Assembly (NCBI GenBank): GCA_041498295.1
Contig: JBGQIB010000002.1
Span: 15,423 to 79,422, forward strand
Length of the DNA stretch: 64,000 nucleotides
From: VGRW01 sp041498295
GTDB lineage: Bacteria; Myxococcota_A; UBA9160; SZUA-336
Reading direction: 5' to 3'
Shown one piece after another: positions 40,379-48,302 of the stretch. How positions within the stretch are numbered: position 1 is the stretch's first letter; every line of letters starts with the position of its first letter. The notes beneath the pieces were generated by a model. That model saw nothing but the letters and a program-made list of their open reading frames with translations. It was not told where the DNA came from and did not search any database. A program made the translations under genes and the position numbers.

Positions 40379-41143
40379 TTACTCGACGAGCGCGAAGGCC
40401 GCCATGACGGCGATGCCGGCCACGATGAGGCTGGCTTGAGCGAGCAACCCCCGTAGAGTCCGGTCGTGCTGTAGCTCGGGGATGAGGTCGGCGGCGGCAA
40501 TGTAGACGAATCCGCCGGCGGTCACCGGAACGAGGATTTCGCCGACGATGGGCCCCGCCGCCGCTCCGACCAGAAGCGTCAAAACGGCTCCGAGGATGGC
40601 GACGCTCGCCGACGCGAGGTTCAGCACCACGGCTTCGCGCACGGAAAGCCCGCTGTGAATGAGCACTCCGAAGTCGCCGAGTTCCTGCGGGATCTCGTGC
40701 AAGACCACCGCGATCGTCGTGGAGAAGCCGAGCTCCGGCGACACCAGGTAGCTCGCAGCGATGAGCGCGCCGTCGATGAAGTTGTGAACGGCGTCGCCGA
40801 AGAGGTTGATGGCCGCGAGTTCCGGCCGGCGATTCTCCTCGGGATGGTAGTAGTCGTGCAACGGGCCGTGTCGATGTCGCAGGAGTTTCTCCACCACGAA
40901 GAACGTCACCATGCCGCCGAGAACGAGGAGAGGAGGCTCGAGGCGCGGCGCGCCAGTCACAGCGAGTGCCTCCGGAATGAGATGAATGAACGCGTCGCCG
41001 AGCAAGGTCCCCACGGCGAGGCTCACGAGAAGCTCGGCCACCCGTCTCATGCGCGCCGGGCTCGCGGACACGGTCGTGAGGCCCACGAGCGATACCAGAC
41101 TGACTCCCACGACGCTGAGCATGCTGAGAATCCAGGTCGTCAT
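40379..41143 (-). CDS. ZIP-family metal transporter
   Basis: 254 residues with about eight membrane helices. It imports divalent metals such as zinc. The binuclear metal site is visible as LFGDAVHNFIDGALIAASY in TM4 and AVVLHEIPQELGDFGVLIHS in TM5. A His-containing loop (RHRHGPLHDYYHPEENRR) lies between TM3 and TM4. LLGDAFIHLIPEAL in TM2 is also typical. It lies alone between the broken TSP3 gene and bacterioferritin. Confidence 0.93.
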   Translation of the reverse strand: MTTWILSMLSVVGVSLVSLVGLTTVSASPARMRRVAELLVSLAVGTLLGDAFIHLIPEALAVTGAPRLEPPLLVLGGMVTFFVVEKLLRHRHGPLHDYYHPEENRRPELAAINLFGDAVHNFIDGALIAASYLVSPELGFSTTIAVVLHEIPQELGDFGVLIHSGLSVREAVVLNLASASVAILGAVLTLLVGAAAGPIVGEILVPVTAGGFVYIAAADLIPELQHDRTLRGLLAQASLIVAGIAVMAAFALVE

Positions 41144-41262
41144 CTAACTCGGTCCACCACCCCAGTCGGCAGTCGACGGGCCCCGTAGCTCGCGGCTTCG
41201 CGCGGAGGCTTCGCGCGGAGTCGCGAACGGTTCAGGATCGCGGGAGAGGCTCGGAGGCGGCG

Positions 41263-41733
41263 CTACTCTTTCATCTGCTCCGCGAGATAGCGCTCGGCGC
41301 CGATCGTCTCGATGATGCCGAGCTGCGCCTCGTGCCAGTCGACGGACTCCTCTTCGCCCTTCAGGAGGTGCTCGAGGATCTCGCGCGTGCCGGCGTCGTT
41401 CTTGGTGCCCGCGAGCGCGATCGCCTCGTTGTACCGCTTGACCGCGTCGAGCTCCATCGCGAGGTCGAGCTTGAACTGCTCGACCACGCTCTCGCCGAGG
41501 CGCACGGGCATGTAGCGCTGCATGTTCGGCAAGCCGTCGAGGAAGAGGATGCGCTCGATGACTTTGTCGGCGTGCTTCATCTCGTCGATGGATTCGTCGT
41601 AGTTGTGCTTGTAGAGGCGCTTGAAGCCCCAGTTCTGGCACATCTTGGCGTGGACGTAGTACTGGTTGATGCCGGTCAGCTCCGCCGTCAGGATGCCGTT
41701 CAGGGCCTCGATCACTTGAGCATCGCCGCGCAT
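41263..41733 (-). CDS. bfr: Bacterioferritin
   Basis: 156 residues from ATG 41733, with GGAGG 5 bases upstream. Haem-containing 24-mer iron-storage cage protein. Di-iron ligands are in LTAELTGINQYYVHAKM, DESIDEMKHADKVIERILFL, LAMELDAVKRYNEAIALA and EEESVDWHEAQLGIIETIG. The haem-ligand Met is in DEMKHAD. Length and motifs match classical bacterioferritin. No ferredoxin (bfd) gene is adjacent. Confidence 0.95.
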   Translation of the reverse strand: MRGDAQVIEALNGILTAELTGINQYYVHAKMCQNWGFKRLYKHNYDESIDEMKHADKVIERILFLDGLPNMQRYMPVRLGESVVEQFKLDLAMELDAVKRYNEAIALAGTKNDAGTREILEHLLKGEEESVDWHEAQLGIIETIGAERYLAEQMKE

Positions 41734-41779
41734 CTCGCCTCCTCCGCGCCCGCGGGGACGCGCGGCCATCATCTCGGAG

Positions 41780-42355
41780 GTGCACGTGCGCCGCAAGCCG
41801 CTTCTCGCACAACTCGAGAGCTATCTCGCGCGGCACCCGGACGAGCGCCTCGCGCTCGACCACGTGCGCCAGTTCGTGCGCGCGAACTCGGACTGCTTCG
41901 AGCGCAGCTGCCCCGACGGTCACGTCACCGGCTCGGCGTGGATCCTCTCGCACGACCGCTCGCAGTTCCTGCTGACCCATCACAAGAAGCTCGGGCGCTG
42001 GCTGCAGCTGGGCGGGCACGCGGATGGGAACCCGGATCCGGCAGACGTGGCGCTGCGCGAGGCGCGCGAGGAGTCGGGGATGACGGACTTCGAGCTCGCC
42101 GTGCTCGGCCCCGAGCGCCTGCCCTTCGACGTCGACGTACACGTGATTCCTGCGACGGACGGCGAGCCCGCGCACCTGCACTACGACGTGCGCTACCTGC
42201 TCGTCGCCGCCCCGGGTCAAGAGCTGTGCATCTCGAGTGAGTCGTACGATCTGCGCTGGTTCCCGTGCGCGCGGGCGCTCGACGTGCTCGACGAGGAGAG
42301 TCAGTGGCGCATGGCGCGCAAGGCGAGCATCTGGCTGCGCGGCGGCGCTAGCTGA
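41780..42355 (+). CDS. Nudix hydrolase
   Basis: 191 residues from GTG 41780. The Nudix box is GGHADGNPDPADVALREARE followed by ESGM, matching REx2EExG; the Glu usual in the GX5E part is not evident, Asp being nearby. An N-terminal helical region (LLAQLESYLARHPDERLALD) precedes it, and PAHLHYDVRYLLVA follows. Members hydrolyse nucleoside diphosphate derivatives. The substrate cannot be told. It diverges from bacterioferritin and its end overlaps the convergent gene by 8 bases. Confidence 0.88.
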   Translation: MHVRRKPLLAQLESYLARHPDERLALDHVRQFVRANSDCFERSCPDGHVTGSAWILSHDRSQFLLTHHKKLGRWLQLGGHADGNPDPADVALREAREESGMTDFELAVLGPERLPFDVDVHVIPATDGEPAHLHYDVRYLLVAAPGQELCISSESYDLRWFPCARALDVLDEESQWRMARKASIWLRGGAS

Positions 42356-43085
42356 TGCGCTCCGTGCCAGCGGAAGCCGGCACGTCGGGACGGCACGCGA
42401 AGCGCAGGCGCGGCAGAGTCACGTCGCAGAGCGCGACAAATGCCGCGACCGGGTACGCGAGCGTCGCCCCGGGAATGCCGAAGGCGTCCGCGGCGAAGTG
42501 AATCAGTCTCGGCTCGGCGCGCTCCGCGCGCGTCACGTGAACTTCCGTGTCGACCTGCAGCAGACGCAGGCCCTTCGCCGTCTCGGCCGCGTGCATGCTC
42601 GAGAAGAACTGGACGTCACCCGGCGCGAGCGGCAGCGGACCGCGGGCGGTGACGTCGAGCGCGCTCGCGCCGTCGACGTCGACCCCGCCCTCGACCCGGT
42701 CGTAGAAGCGATCGAGCCGGATGCGCGCGCGCCGCGCGCCGAAGCCGAAGCGCTCGTTCAGCGCGGCGCGCGCGAGCTCACCGTCGGCGAAGCTCGCGAC
42801 CAGGAGCTGCCGCGGGCGCACGCCGCTGCGACACGAGAGACGCAGCTGCGCGAGCGCGAAACGGCCGAGCGGACCGGCGTCGGCGCGCCACAGCGCGAGC
42901 ACCGCGAGCACGGGCAGGGTCGGGTGCAGCGCCGGCGGGAAGAACGACTCGGGCGCGCCACCGCCGAGCTCGTAAGTCACTTGTAGGAGCTCGACACCGG
43001 GAAGTGTCAGCGCCGGCGCATCGAAGCTCGCGAGCTTCCCCGCGCTGCGCGCGAGCGCGTCGAGGTCGCGCGTTCCCGCGAGCAC
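42348..43085 (-). CDS. Acetoacetate-decarboxylase-like protein
   Basis: 245 residues from GTG 43085. VELLQVTYELGGGAPESFFP, ALHPTLPVLAVLALWRADAG, ALAQLRLSCRSGVRPRQLLV and the long C-terminal beta region resemble the acetoacetate decarboxylase (ADC) superfamily, but I see no clear match to the catalytic Lys motif, so activity is uncertain. Its GTG shares one base with the TAG that ends the extended LLM frame upstream, showing that the two genes were translationally coupled. Confidence 0.5.
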   Translation of the reverse strand: MLAGTRDLDALARSAGKLASFDAPALTLPGVELLQVTYELGGGAPESFFPPALHPTLPVLAVLALWRADAGPLGRFALAQLRLSCRSGVRPRQLLVASFADGELARAALNERFGFGARRARIRLDRFYDRVEGGVDVDGASALDVTARGPLPLAPGDVQFFSSMHAAETAKGLRLLQVDTEVHVTRAERAEPRLIHFAADAFGIPGATLAYPVAAFVALCDVTLPRLRFACRPDVPASAGTERIS

Positions 43086-44173
43086 TACGGACCGCCCTGC
43101 TTGCGAAAGCGCGGCATCACCTCGCGCGCAAACAGGCGCAGGCTCGCGAGCACCTTCTCCTGTGGAATCACTTCCAGCGCGTTCTATAGGAAGTTCACGC
43201 CGTCGACGCCGATCGACTCCCACTCCTTGATCGCGCGCACGATGCGCTCGGGGTCGCCGATCGCCATGCCCTCGGGCACGCCGCTCGCGTCGCCCGGGCT
43301 GCCTTCCCGACGCACGGGCGCGGGCGCCAGATTCGCGAGTGACCCGTAGGCGCGCGTCGGGTACGCCTCGCGCGTGAACAGGAGCTGCGCGTTCTCCTGC
43401 CCGAAGAGCCCGAGCATGCCGAGCCCCGTACGCGCCGCCTCGTTCGCGTCTTCGTGGCAGTAGAGAAAGTTCAAGGTCGCGACCTGTGAGTTCAGCGCGC
43501 CGATCGGCGTGCAATTCGCGATGCGGCGCCGGTACTCGGCGGTGCGCCGCTCCTGCTCCTTGAAGCTCGCGGCCGCGACGCCGAGACAGCCGATGCCGCG
43601 CTCGGCCGCGTCGAGCTCCGTGCCCGGCGAAGTCACCGTGACCCAGAGCGGCGGATGCGGCTGCTGCACCGGCTTGGGGAGGATCGCGCGCTCGGGCACC
43701 GAGAACGACGTGCCCTGCCACGAGAAGCGCTCCTGGGTCCACATTCTCGGCAGCGCGCGAATCGTCTCGTCCCAAGTCTGCTTCGTCGTGTCGGGGTCGA
43801 TCTCGAAGCCGCCGAGCTCGCTCCACGTCGACGAGCGCGCGGTGCCGAGCTCGAGTCTCCCGCCGGAGAGGATGTCGAGCACGGCGGCCCGCTCGGCGAT
43901 TCGAACCGGGTGATTCATCGCGGGCACGCAGACCACTGCGCCGTGCCCGACACGGATCTGTTTCGTCTGCATCGCGCACGCGGTGAGAAACAGCTCGGGC
44001 GCGGAGCAGTGCGAGTACTCCTCGAGGAAGTGGTGCTCGACGGCCCAGACGGTGTCGAAGCCGAGCTCGTCGGCGAGGCGCACCTGCGCGAGTGCGTTCT
44101 CGTAGACCGCGCGCTCGACTCCCGGTGCGAACGGCCGCGGCACGGACAGCTCGTAGAAGATCCCGAAACGCAT
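43085..44173 (-). pseudogene. LLM-class flavin oxidoreductase interrupted by an in-frame TAG
   Basis: From ATG 44173 the frame encodes a luciferase-like F420/FMN monooxygenase: MRFGIFYELSVPRPF, ELGFDTVWAVEHHFLEEYSH, IRVGHGAVVCVPAMNHPVRI, LSGGRLELGTARSSTWSELG. A TAG at 43186-43184 stops it after DGVNFL. The same frame continues without shift as NALEVIPQEKVLASLRLFAR, EVMPRFRKQGGP and ends at a TAG at 43087-43085 that touches the next gene's GTG. So the last 33 codons are intact behind one amber codon, probably a TTG-to-TAG change. The truncated protein may still fold. Confidence 0.8.
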
Positions 44174-44198
44174 CAAAGCAATCGTAGCAGGACGTGCC

Positions 44199-44235
44199 AT
44201 TACATGATTTGACCGTCAACGCCGATCGATGTAAT
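44199..44235. promoter_or_regulatory. Inverted repeat between the LLM and PaaX-like genes
   Basis: ATTACAT (44199-44205) and ATGTAAT (44229-44235) are perfect arms 23 bases apart in the AT-richer 71-base divergent gap. The right arm ends 10 bases before the PaaX-like ATG. A regulator binding both half-sites would cover both promoters; the PaaX-like product is the obvious candidate. Confidence 0.5.
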
Positions 44236-44244
44236 ATCGCCACG

Positions 44245-45108
44245 ATGATCCCGAGCCCCAAGAGCGCGCTCCTCGACCTGCTGCAGACGACGCGCGGTCG
44301 TTCCCTGCCCGTGCGCGCCCTGCTCGAGGCCGGGGCGCTCTTCGGGCTGCAGGAAAACGGCATGCGCGTCGCGCTCGCGCGGCTGGTCGCGCGCGGCTTG
44401 GTCGAGCGCGATGGGCCTGGGCGATATCGACTCGCGGCAGGCGCGCAGCCGATCTAGCGGCGTGTCGGCGGCTGGACGAGCGCGGACCAACGCGCGGTTC
44501 GCTGGGATGGCGCTTGGATCGGCGTGCTCACACAGGGGCGCGCGAACGGCGACCGCGCGACACGCCGCGGTGACGCGCGCGCCCTCGCCTTCCTCGGCTT
44601 CGCGCGGCTCGCGCCGGGTCTCTGGATCCGCCCCGACAATTTGCGCGGCGGAGTCGAGGCCACGCGCGAGGCGCTGCACGAGCTCGGGCTCGACCCACAC
44701 GTTTCGGTGTTGCGCCTCTCGGAGCTCGACCCGAAGACCGAGATGCGCGCGCGCCGGCTCTGGGACGCGGACTCACTCGTCGCCGCGCAGCGCCAGGCGC
44801 GCGAAGCGCTCGAGCGCAGCGCGGCGAAGCTCGCGCGACTCTCGCCCAGCGCGGCGATGGTCGAGACGTTTCTGGTCGGCGGCCGGGCGATTCGCCAGAT
44901 CGCCCTGGACCCGTGTCTGCCCGAAGCGATCGCGCCCGAGAAGGAGCGACGCGCGCTGCTCGCGGCCATGCGGGAGTACGACCGCGCCGGGCGCGCCTGC
45001 TGGCGGGACTTCATGCGCGCGCACGACGCGCCACACCGCGCGGCGCCCGCGAACCTCGCGGGCTTGTCGGGCGAAGCGCGCGCCGCCGCAATGGGGAGTC
45101 TGTCATGA
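44245..45108 (+). pseudogene. PaaX-family repressor interrupted by an in-frame TAG
   Basis: From ATG 44245 the first 70 codons are the winged-helix domain (PKSALLDLLQTTRGRSLPVR, LQENGMRVALARLVARGLVE). A TAG at 44455-44457 follows AAGAQPI. The same frame then runs on as RRVGGWTSADQRAVRWDGAW and IGVLTQG through the PaaX middle and C-terminal domains (ALAFLGFARLAPGLWIRPDN, LPEAIAPEKERRALLAAMRE) to 45108. In relatives the interrupted position is often Gln, so CAG-to-TAG is likely. The stop overlaps the desaturase ATG. Confidence 0.8.
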
Positions 45109-46076
45109 GCTCGAGCCCGGAGACCTGGGAAGCCTGGAACTGGCGCGAGGCGCTGTCGGTCGAGGAGCGGCGCGAGCTGCTCGAGGTCGACGACCTACAC
45201 GGCTTCGCGTCGATCGCGCTGAATTGGGCGCTGGTGTTCGGCGCGATGGCGCTGGTCGCGTGGGCGCCGAATCCAGTCACGATCATCTTCGCGCTGTTCG
45301 TGATCGGCGCACGCCAGCTCGGCTTCGCGATCCTCATGCACGAGGCCGCGCACCGCTCGCTCTTCGGCACGCGCTGGCTCAATGACTGGGCCGGTAACTG
45401 GCTCGCCGCGTACCCGGTCTGGGCCGAGGTCGCGCCGTATCGCCGCTATCACCTGGTCCATCACGCGAAGACCGGCAGCGCGGGAGACCCGGACCTCGGC
45501 CTCATCACGCCATTCCCGATCACGCGCGCGAGCTTCGCGCGAAAAGTGTTTCGCGATCTCTCGGGGCAAACCGGCGGGAAGCAGGCCAAGGCCGTATTTC
45601 TGCGGGACATCGGCTGGGGCGCGGGCCGCTCACAACGCGATCTCGGCATGAACCGCGGAGAACAGCCGGACATCGGCTGGCGCAAGCTCGCGCCCGTCGT
45701 GCTCACAAACGCGGTGCTCCTCGGCATCCTGACGCTCGCCGGTCACCCCGCGCTCTATCTCCTCTGGGTCGCGTCCTGGCTCACGACTTACCGGCTCGTG
45801 ACTCGCATCCGCTCGATCGCCGAGCACGCGCTCACCCCCGACGCGAACGACGCGCTGAACAACACGCGTACGACGATCGCGCGTTGGTGGGAGCGCCTGC
45901 TGATCGCGCCGAACCGCGTGAATTACCACCTCGAGCACCACCTGATCATGACCGTCCCGCACTACAAGCTGCCGCGCTTCCACCGCATGCTGCGCGAGCG
46001 CGGCGTGCTCGGCGACGCGTGCGTGGCCTATGGCTATCTCGGCGTGCTGAAGTTCGCGGCGTCGAAGTCAGGCTGA
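45105..46076 (+). CDS. Fatty acid desaturase-type membrane di-iron enzyme
   Basis: 323 residues with several membrane segments (SIALNWALVFGAMALVAW, VTIIFALFVIGARQLGFAIL, LLGILTLAGHPALYLLWVAS). The three His boxes are LMHEAAHRSLFG, YHLVHHAKTGSAGDPD and NYHLEHHLIMTVPHY. It would introduce a double bond or hydroxyl into an acyl chain. The ATG overlaps the PaaX-like stop (ATGA), so loss of the upstream frame by the amber codon may reduce its coupled translation. Confidence 0.9.
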   Translation: MSSSPETWEAWNWREALSVEERRELLEVDDLHGFASIALNWALVFGAMALVAWAPNPVTIIFALFVIGARQLGFAILMHEAAHRSLFGTRWLNDWAGNWLAAYPVWAEVAPYRRYHLVHHAKTGSAGDPDLGLITPFPITRASFARKVFRDLSGQTGGKQAKAVFLRDIGWGAGRSQRDLGMNRGEQPDIGWRKLAPVVLTNAVLLGILTLAGHPALYLLWVASWLTTYRLVTRIRSIAEHALTPDANDALNNTRTTIARWWERLLIAPNRVNYHLEHHLIMTVPHYKLPRFHRMLRERGVLGDACVAYGYLGVLKFAASKSG

Positions 46077-46408
46077 GCAACGCTCGCGCCATTTGGGCTC
46101 GTCGCGCAACTGTGTATGCCAAGCCGGCGGTACGCCGAAGCGCTCGTGCCTCGCCTTTGAGCGCAGGGATCCGGGAGTCAGGGCCAGCGCGGTGACTCCG
46201 CAGGCGCGAGCTCCATGGCCGTCGCGAACGCCAGTCGATTCGTGCGGACGTGCGTGCGGACCGCCGTGCGGGCATCTCGAAGCCCTTGGCGAGGTCGAGC
46301 GTCCAGAACGGATGCCACTCGCTGACACGCGATTCCCCGACCCGCGCCGCGCGTCGCGCCCGCGACCAGCGCGACCTTCCCCGCCAACGGCTTCGCTCGA
46401 TCAGTCAT
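46068..46408 (-). pseudogene. Degraded short-chain dehydrogenase/reductase
   Basis: Minus-strand pieces of one SDR occur in order but in different frames: MTDRAKPLAGKVALVAGATR then GAGRGIA (Rossmann start), EWHPFWTLDLAKGFEM, TAVRTHVRTNRLAFATAMEL, and GVTALALTPGSLRSK. About half of the normal 280-300 residues, including the YxxxK active site, is deleted, and at least two frameshifts are needed. It fills the gap between the desaturase gene and the next one. Confidence 0.8.
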
Positions 46409-46465
46409 GCGTGGTCGCCATTCGCCATCGACTCAGCCTACACTGCCCGCACTCGGAGGGTCGCC

Positions 46466-46885
46466 ATGCGCTTCATCGTGCGTCTCGTCGTTCTGCTGCT
46501 GCTGCTCGGGGTCGCGTTCTTCGCCTCGATCTACATCGCGTCCGAGTACGGGGGCGAGGTCGTGGTGCTGCGCACACACGACGGCGACGCGGAGCGGGCG
46601 ACTCACCTCTGGGTGGTCGACGACGGCGGCTTCGCGTTTCTGCGCGCGGGACAGCCGACGTCGGGCTGGCTCGCGCGCATCGAGGCGAACCCGGACGTCA
46701 CGGTCGAGCGCGGCGGTCAGACGTACCACTTCACCGCCGTGCCTGTGCACGAGCCGGTGGTGCGCGACCGGATTCACGCGCTGATGCGCGAGAAGTACCC
46801 GCTCGCGGATCGGCTGATCAGCGTGATTCGCGATCCGGACTGCTCGGTGCCCGTCCGGCTCGACCCGCTGCGCAGCGGCCAGTGA
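46466..46885 (+). CDS. Membrane-anchored Ddn-like (deazaflavin nitroreductase fold) protein
   Basis: 139 residues from ATG 46466, with GGAGGG upstream. An N-terminal helix (FIVRLVVLLLLLGVAFFASI) anchors a small split-barrel domain: ATHLWVVDDGGFAFLRAGQP, SGWLARIEANPDVTVERGG, and KYPLADRLISVIRDPDCSVP. The pattern is that of the deazaflavin (F420)-dependent nitroreductase/PNPOx-like group. The nearby LLM protein may also use F420. The substrate is unknown. Confidence 0.65.
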   Translation: MRFIVRLVVLLLLLGVAFFASIYIASEYGGEVVVLRTHDGDAERATHLWVVDDGGFAFLRAGQPTSGWLARIEANPDVTVERGGQTYHFTAVPVHEPVVRDRIHALMREKYPLADRLISVIRDPDCSVPVRLDPLRSGQ

Positions 46886-46887
46886 CT

Positions 46888-48186
46888 CTAGGCCGCGAGC
46901 TCTCGCGCGCGCAGCGCGAGACCGCTCGCGACCGAGACGAGCTCGTCGCCGGAGCGGATGCGCTCTTCCCCGAAGCGCTGGGCGAAGAGCGCGCGCACCG
47001 CGGGCACGAGCGACGACCCGCCGGTGAGAAATACGCGGTCGACGTCGCCGCGCGCGACCCCGCAGTCGGCGAGCAGCGCGTCGACGCACGCGGAGATCGC
47101 CGCGAGCTCGGGCGCGATCCAGCCCTCGAAGGACGCGCGCGCGACGGGCGCCGCGATCTTCACGGGCCCGTGCTCGAAGACGAGCTCCGCCTCCGGACCG
47201 CGCGTCAGCGCGAGCTTCGCGCGCTCCACCGCTCGGTGTAGGGGGAAGCCGAGATCCTCTTGCACGACGTGCACGAGCGCGGCGAAGCGCTCCGGCTCGA
47301 GCGCCTCGCGCTGCAGGTCGAAGAGCAGCTGCAGGGTGCGCGGCGAACGCAGGAACGAGAGGTGATGCCAGCGCTCGAGGTGACCGTAGATCCAGCGCGG
47401 CACCGGCAGCACACGCCCAAAGATCGAGCGGTACTCGGCGCCCATTCCGAGCGCGGGGGCGATCAGCGCGCGCACCATGCGCCCGTCGAAGACGTCTCCC
47501 GCGACGGGTACGCCGGCGTTGCCGAGCACCGGGCGCGCGCCGCCGGCATCGCGTTCCGCGCGGGCGCGGGGCCCGACGCGGATCAGCGAGAAGTCACTCG
47601 TGCCGCCGCCAAAGTCGCCGATCAGGACCAGCTCGTCGTGGTCGAGCGAGCGCTCGTAGTGATACGCCGCCGCGACCGGCTCGTACTCGAAGACGATGTC
47701 TTCGACTCCCGCGGTCGCGAACGCGGCGCGCAGACGCGCGAGCGCGAGCTCCTCGTCCTCGGCCGAGCGCGCCGCCACGAAGCGCACGGGCCGGCCGACG
47801 ACGACCGTACCCGAGACCTCGCCGACGTCGTCGGTCGCCTCGCGGAAGAGCGCGCGCAATAGGACGGCGATCAGCGCCTCGAGGCGATACTCCCGCTCGA
47901 AGATGCGCGTCGCCGAGAAGTCGCGCGCCGCGAGAAACGACTTCAGTGACTGTACGAGCCGGCCCGGCTCCTCGGCGGCGAGATAGCGGGCGATCGCGCG
48001 CGGCCCCGCGAGCTCGCGCGCCGGCCCCGGCGCCTCCGCGTCTCGCTCGAAATAGACCACCGAGCGGAATGTCTGCGTGAGCTTCCCGCCGCCGCGTGCG
48101 AAGCGGGCGACGCGCGCAGGTCCATCCGAGTCGGCGCGCGCGAGCGCTGAGTTCGTCGTCCCGAAATCGACGCCGAAGGCAGTCAC
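46888..48186 (-). CDS. YegD-like Hsp70-family protein
   Basis: 432 residues from GTG 48186, with a G-run upstream. Only the actin-like ATPase part of Hsp70 is present: VTAFGVDFGTTNSALARADS, EYEPVAAAYHYERSL, LVLIGDFGGGTSDFSLIRVG and VFLTGGSSLVPAVRALFAQR. There is no peptide-binding domain. This matches YegD, whose role is poorly known. It converges with the Ddn-like gene (2-base gap) and diverges from the CoA-transferase gene. Confidence 0.9.
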   Translation of the reverse strand: MTAFGVDFGTTNSALARADSDGPARVARFARGGGKLTQTFRSVVYFERDAEAPGPARELAGPRAIARYLAAEEPGRLVQSLKSFLAARDFSATRIFEREYRLEALIAVLLRALFREATDDVGEVSGTVVVGRPVRFVAARSAEDEELALARLRAAFATAGVEDIVFEYEPVAAAYHYERSLDHDELVLIGDFGGGTSDFSLIRVGPRARAERDAGGARPVLGNAGVPVAGDVFDGRMVRALIAPALGMGAEYRSIFGRVLPVPRWIYGHLERWHHLSFLRSPRTLQLLFDLQREALEPERFAALVHVVQEDLGFPLHRAVERAKLALTRGPEAELVFEHGPVKIAAPVARASFEGWIAPELAAISACVDALLADCGVARGDVDRVFLTGGSSLVPAVRALFAQRFGEERIRSGDELVSVASGLALRARELAA

Positions 48187-48302
48187 GGTGGTCCCCCCGT
48201 GTCCCGGCGCCCCGCGCGGGTCTCGCGCGGGAGCGGGCGGCGCAGGATGCGCTGACACTTCGGCTCGCGCAAGGGCCGGACGAGACGCGGTAGCATTCGA
48301 CG

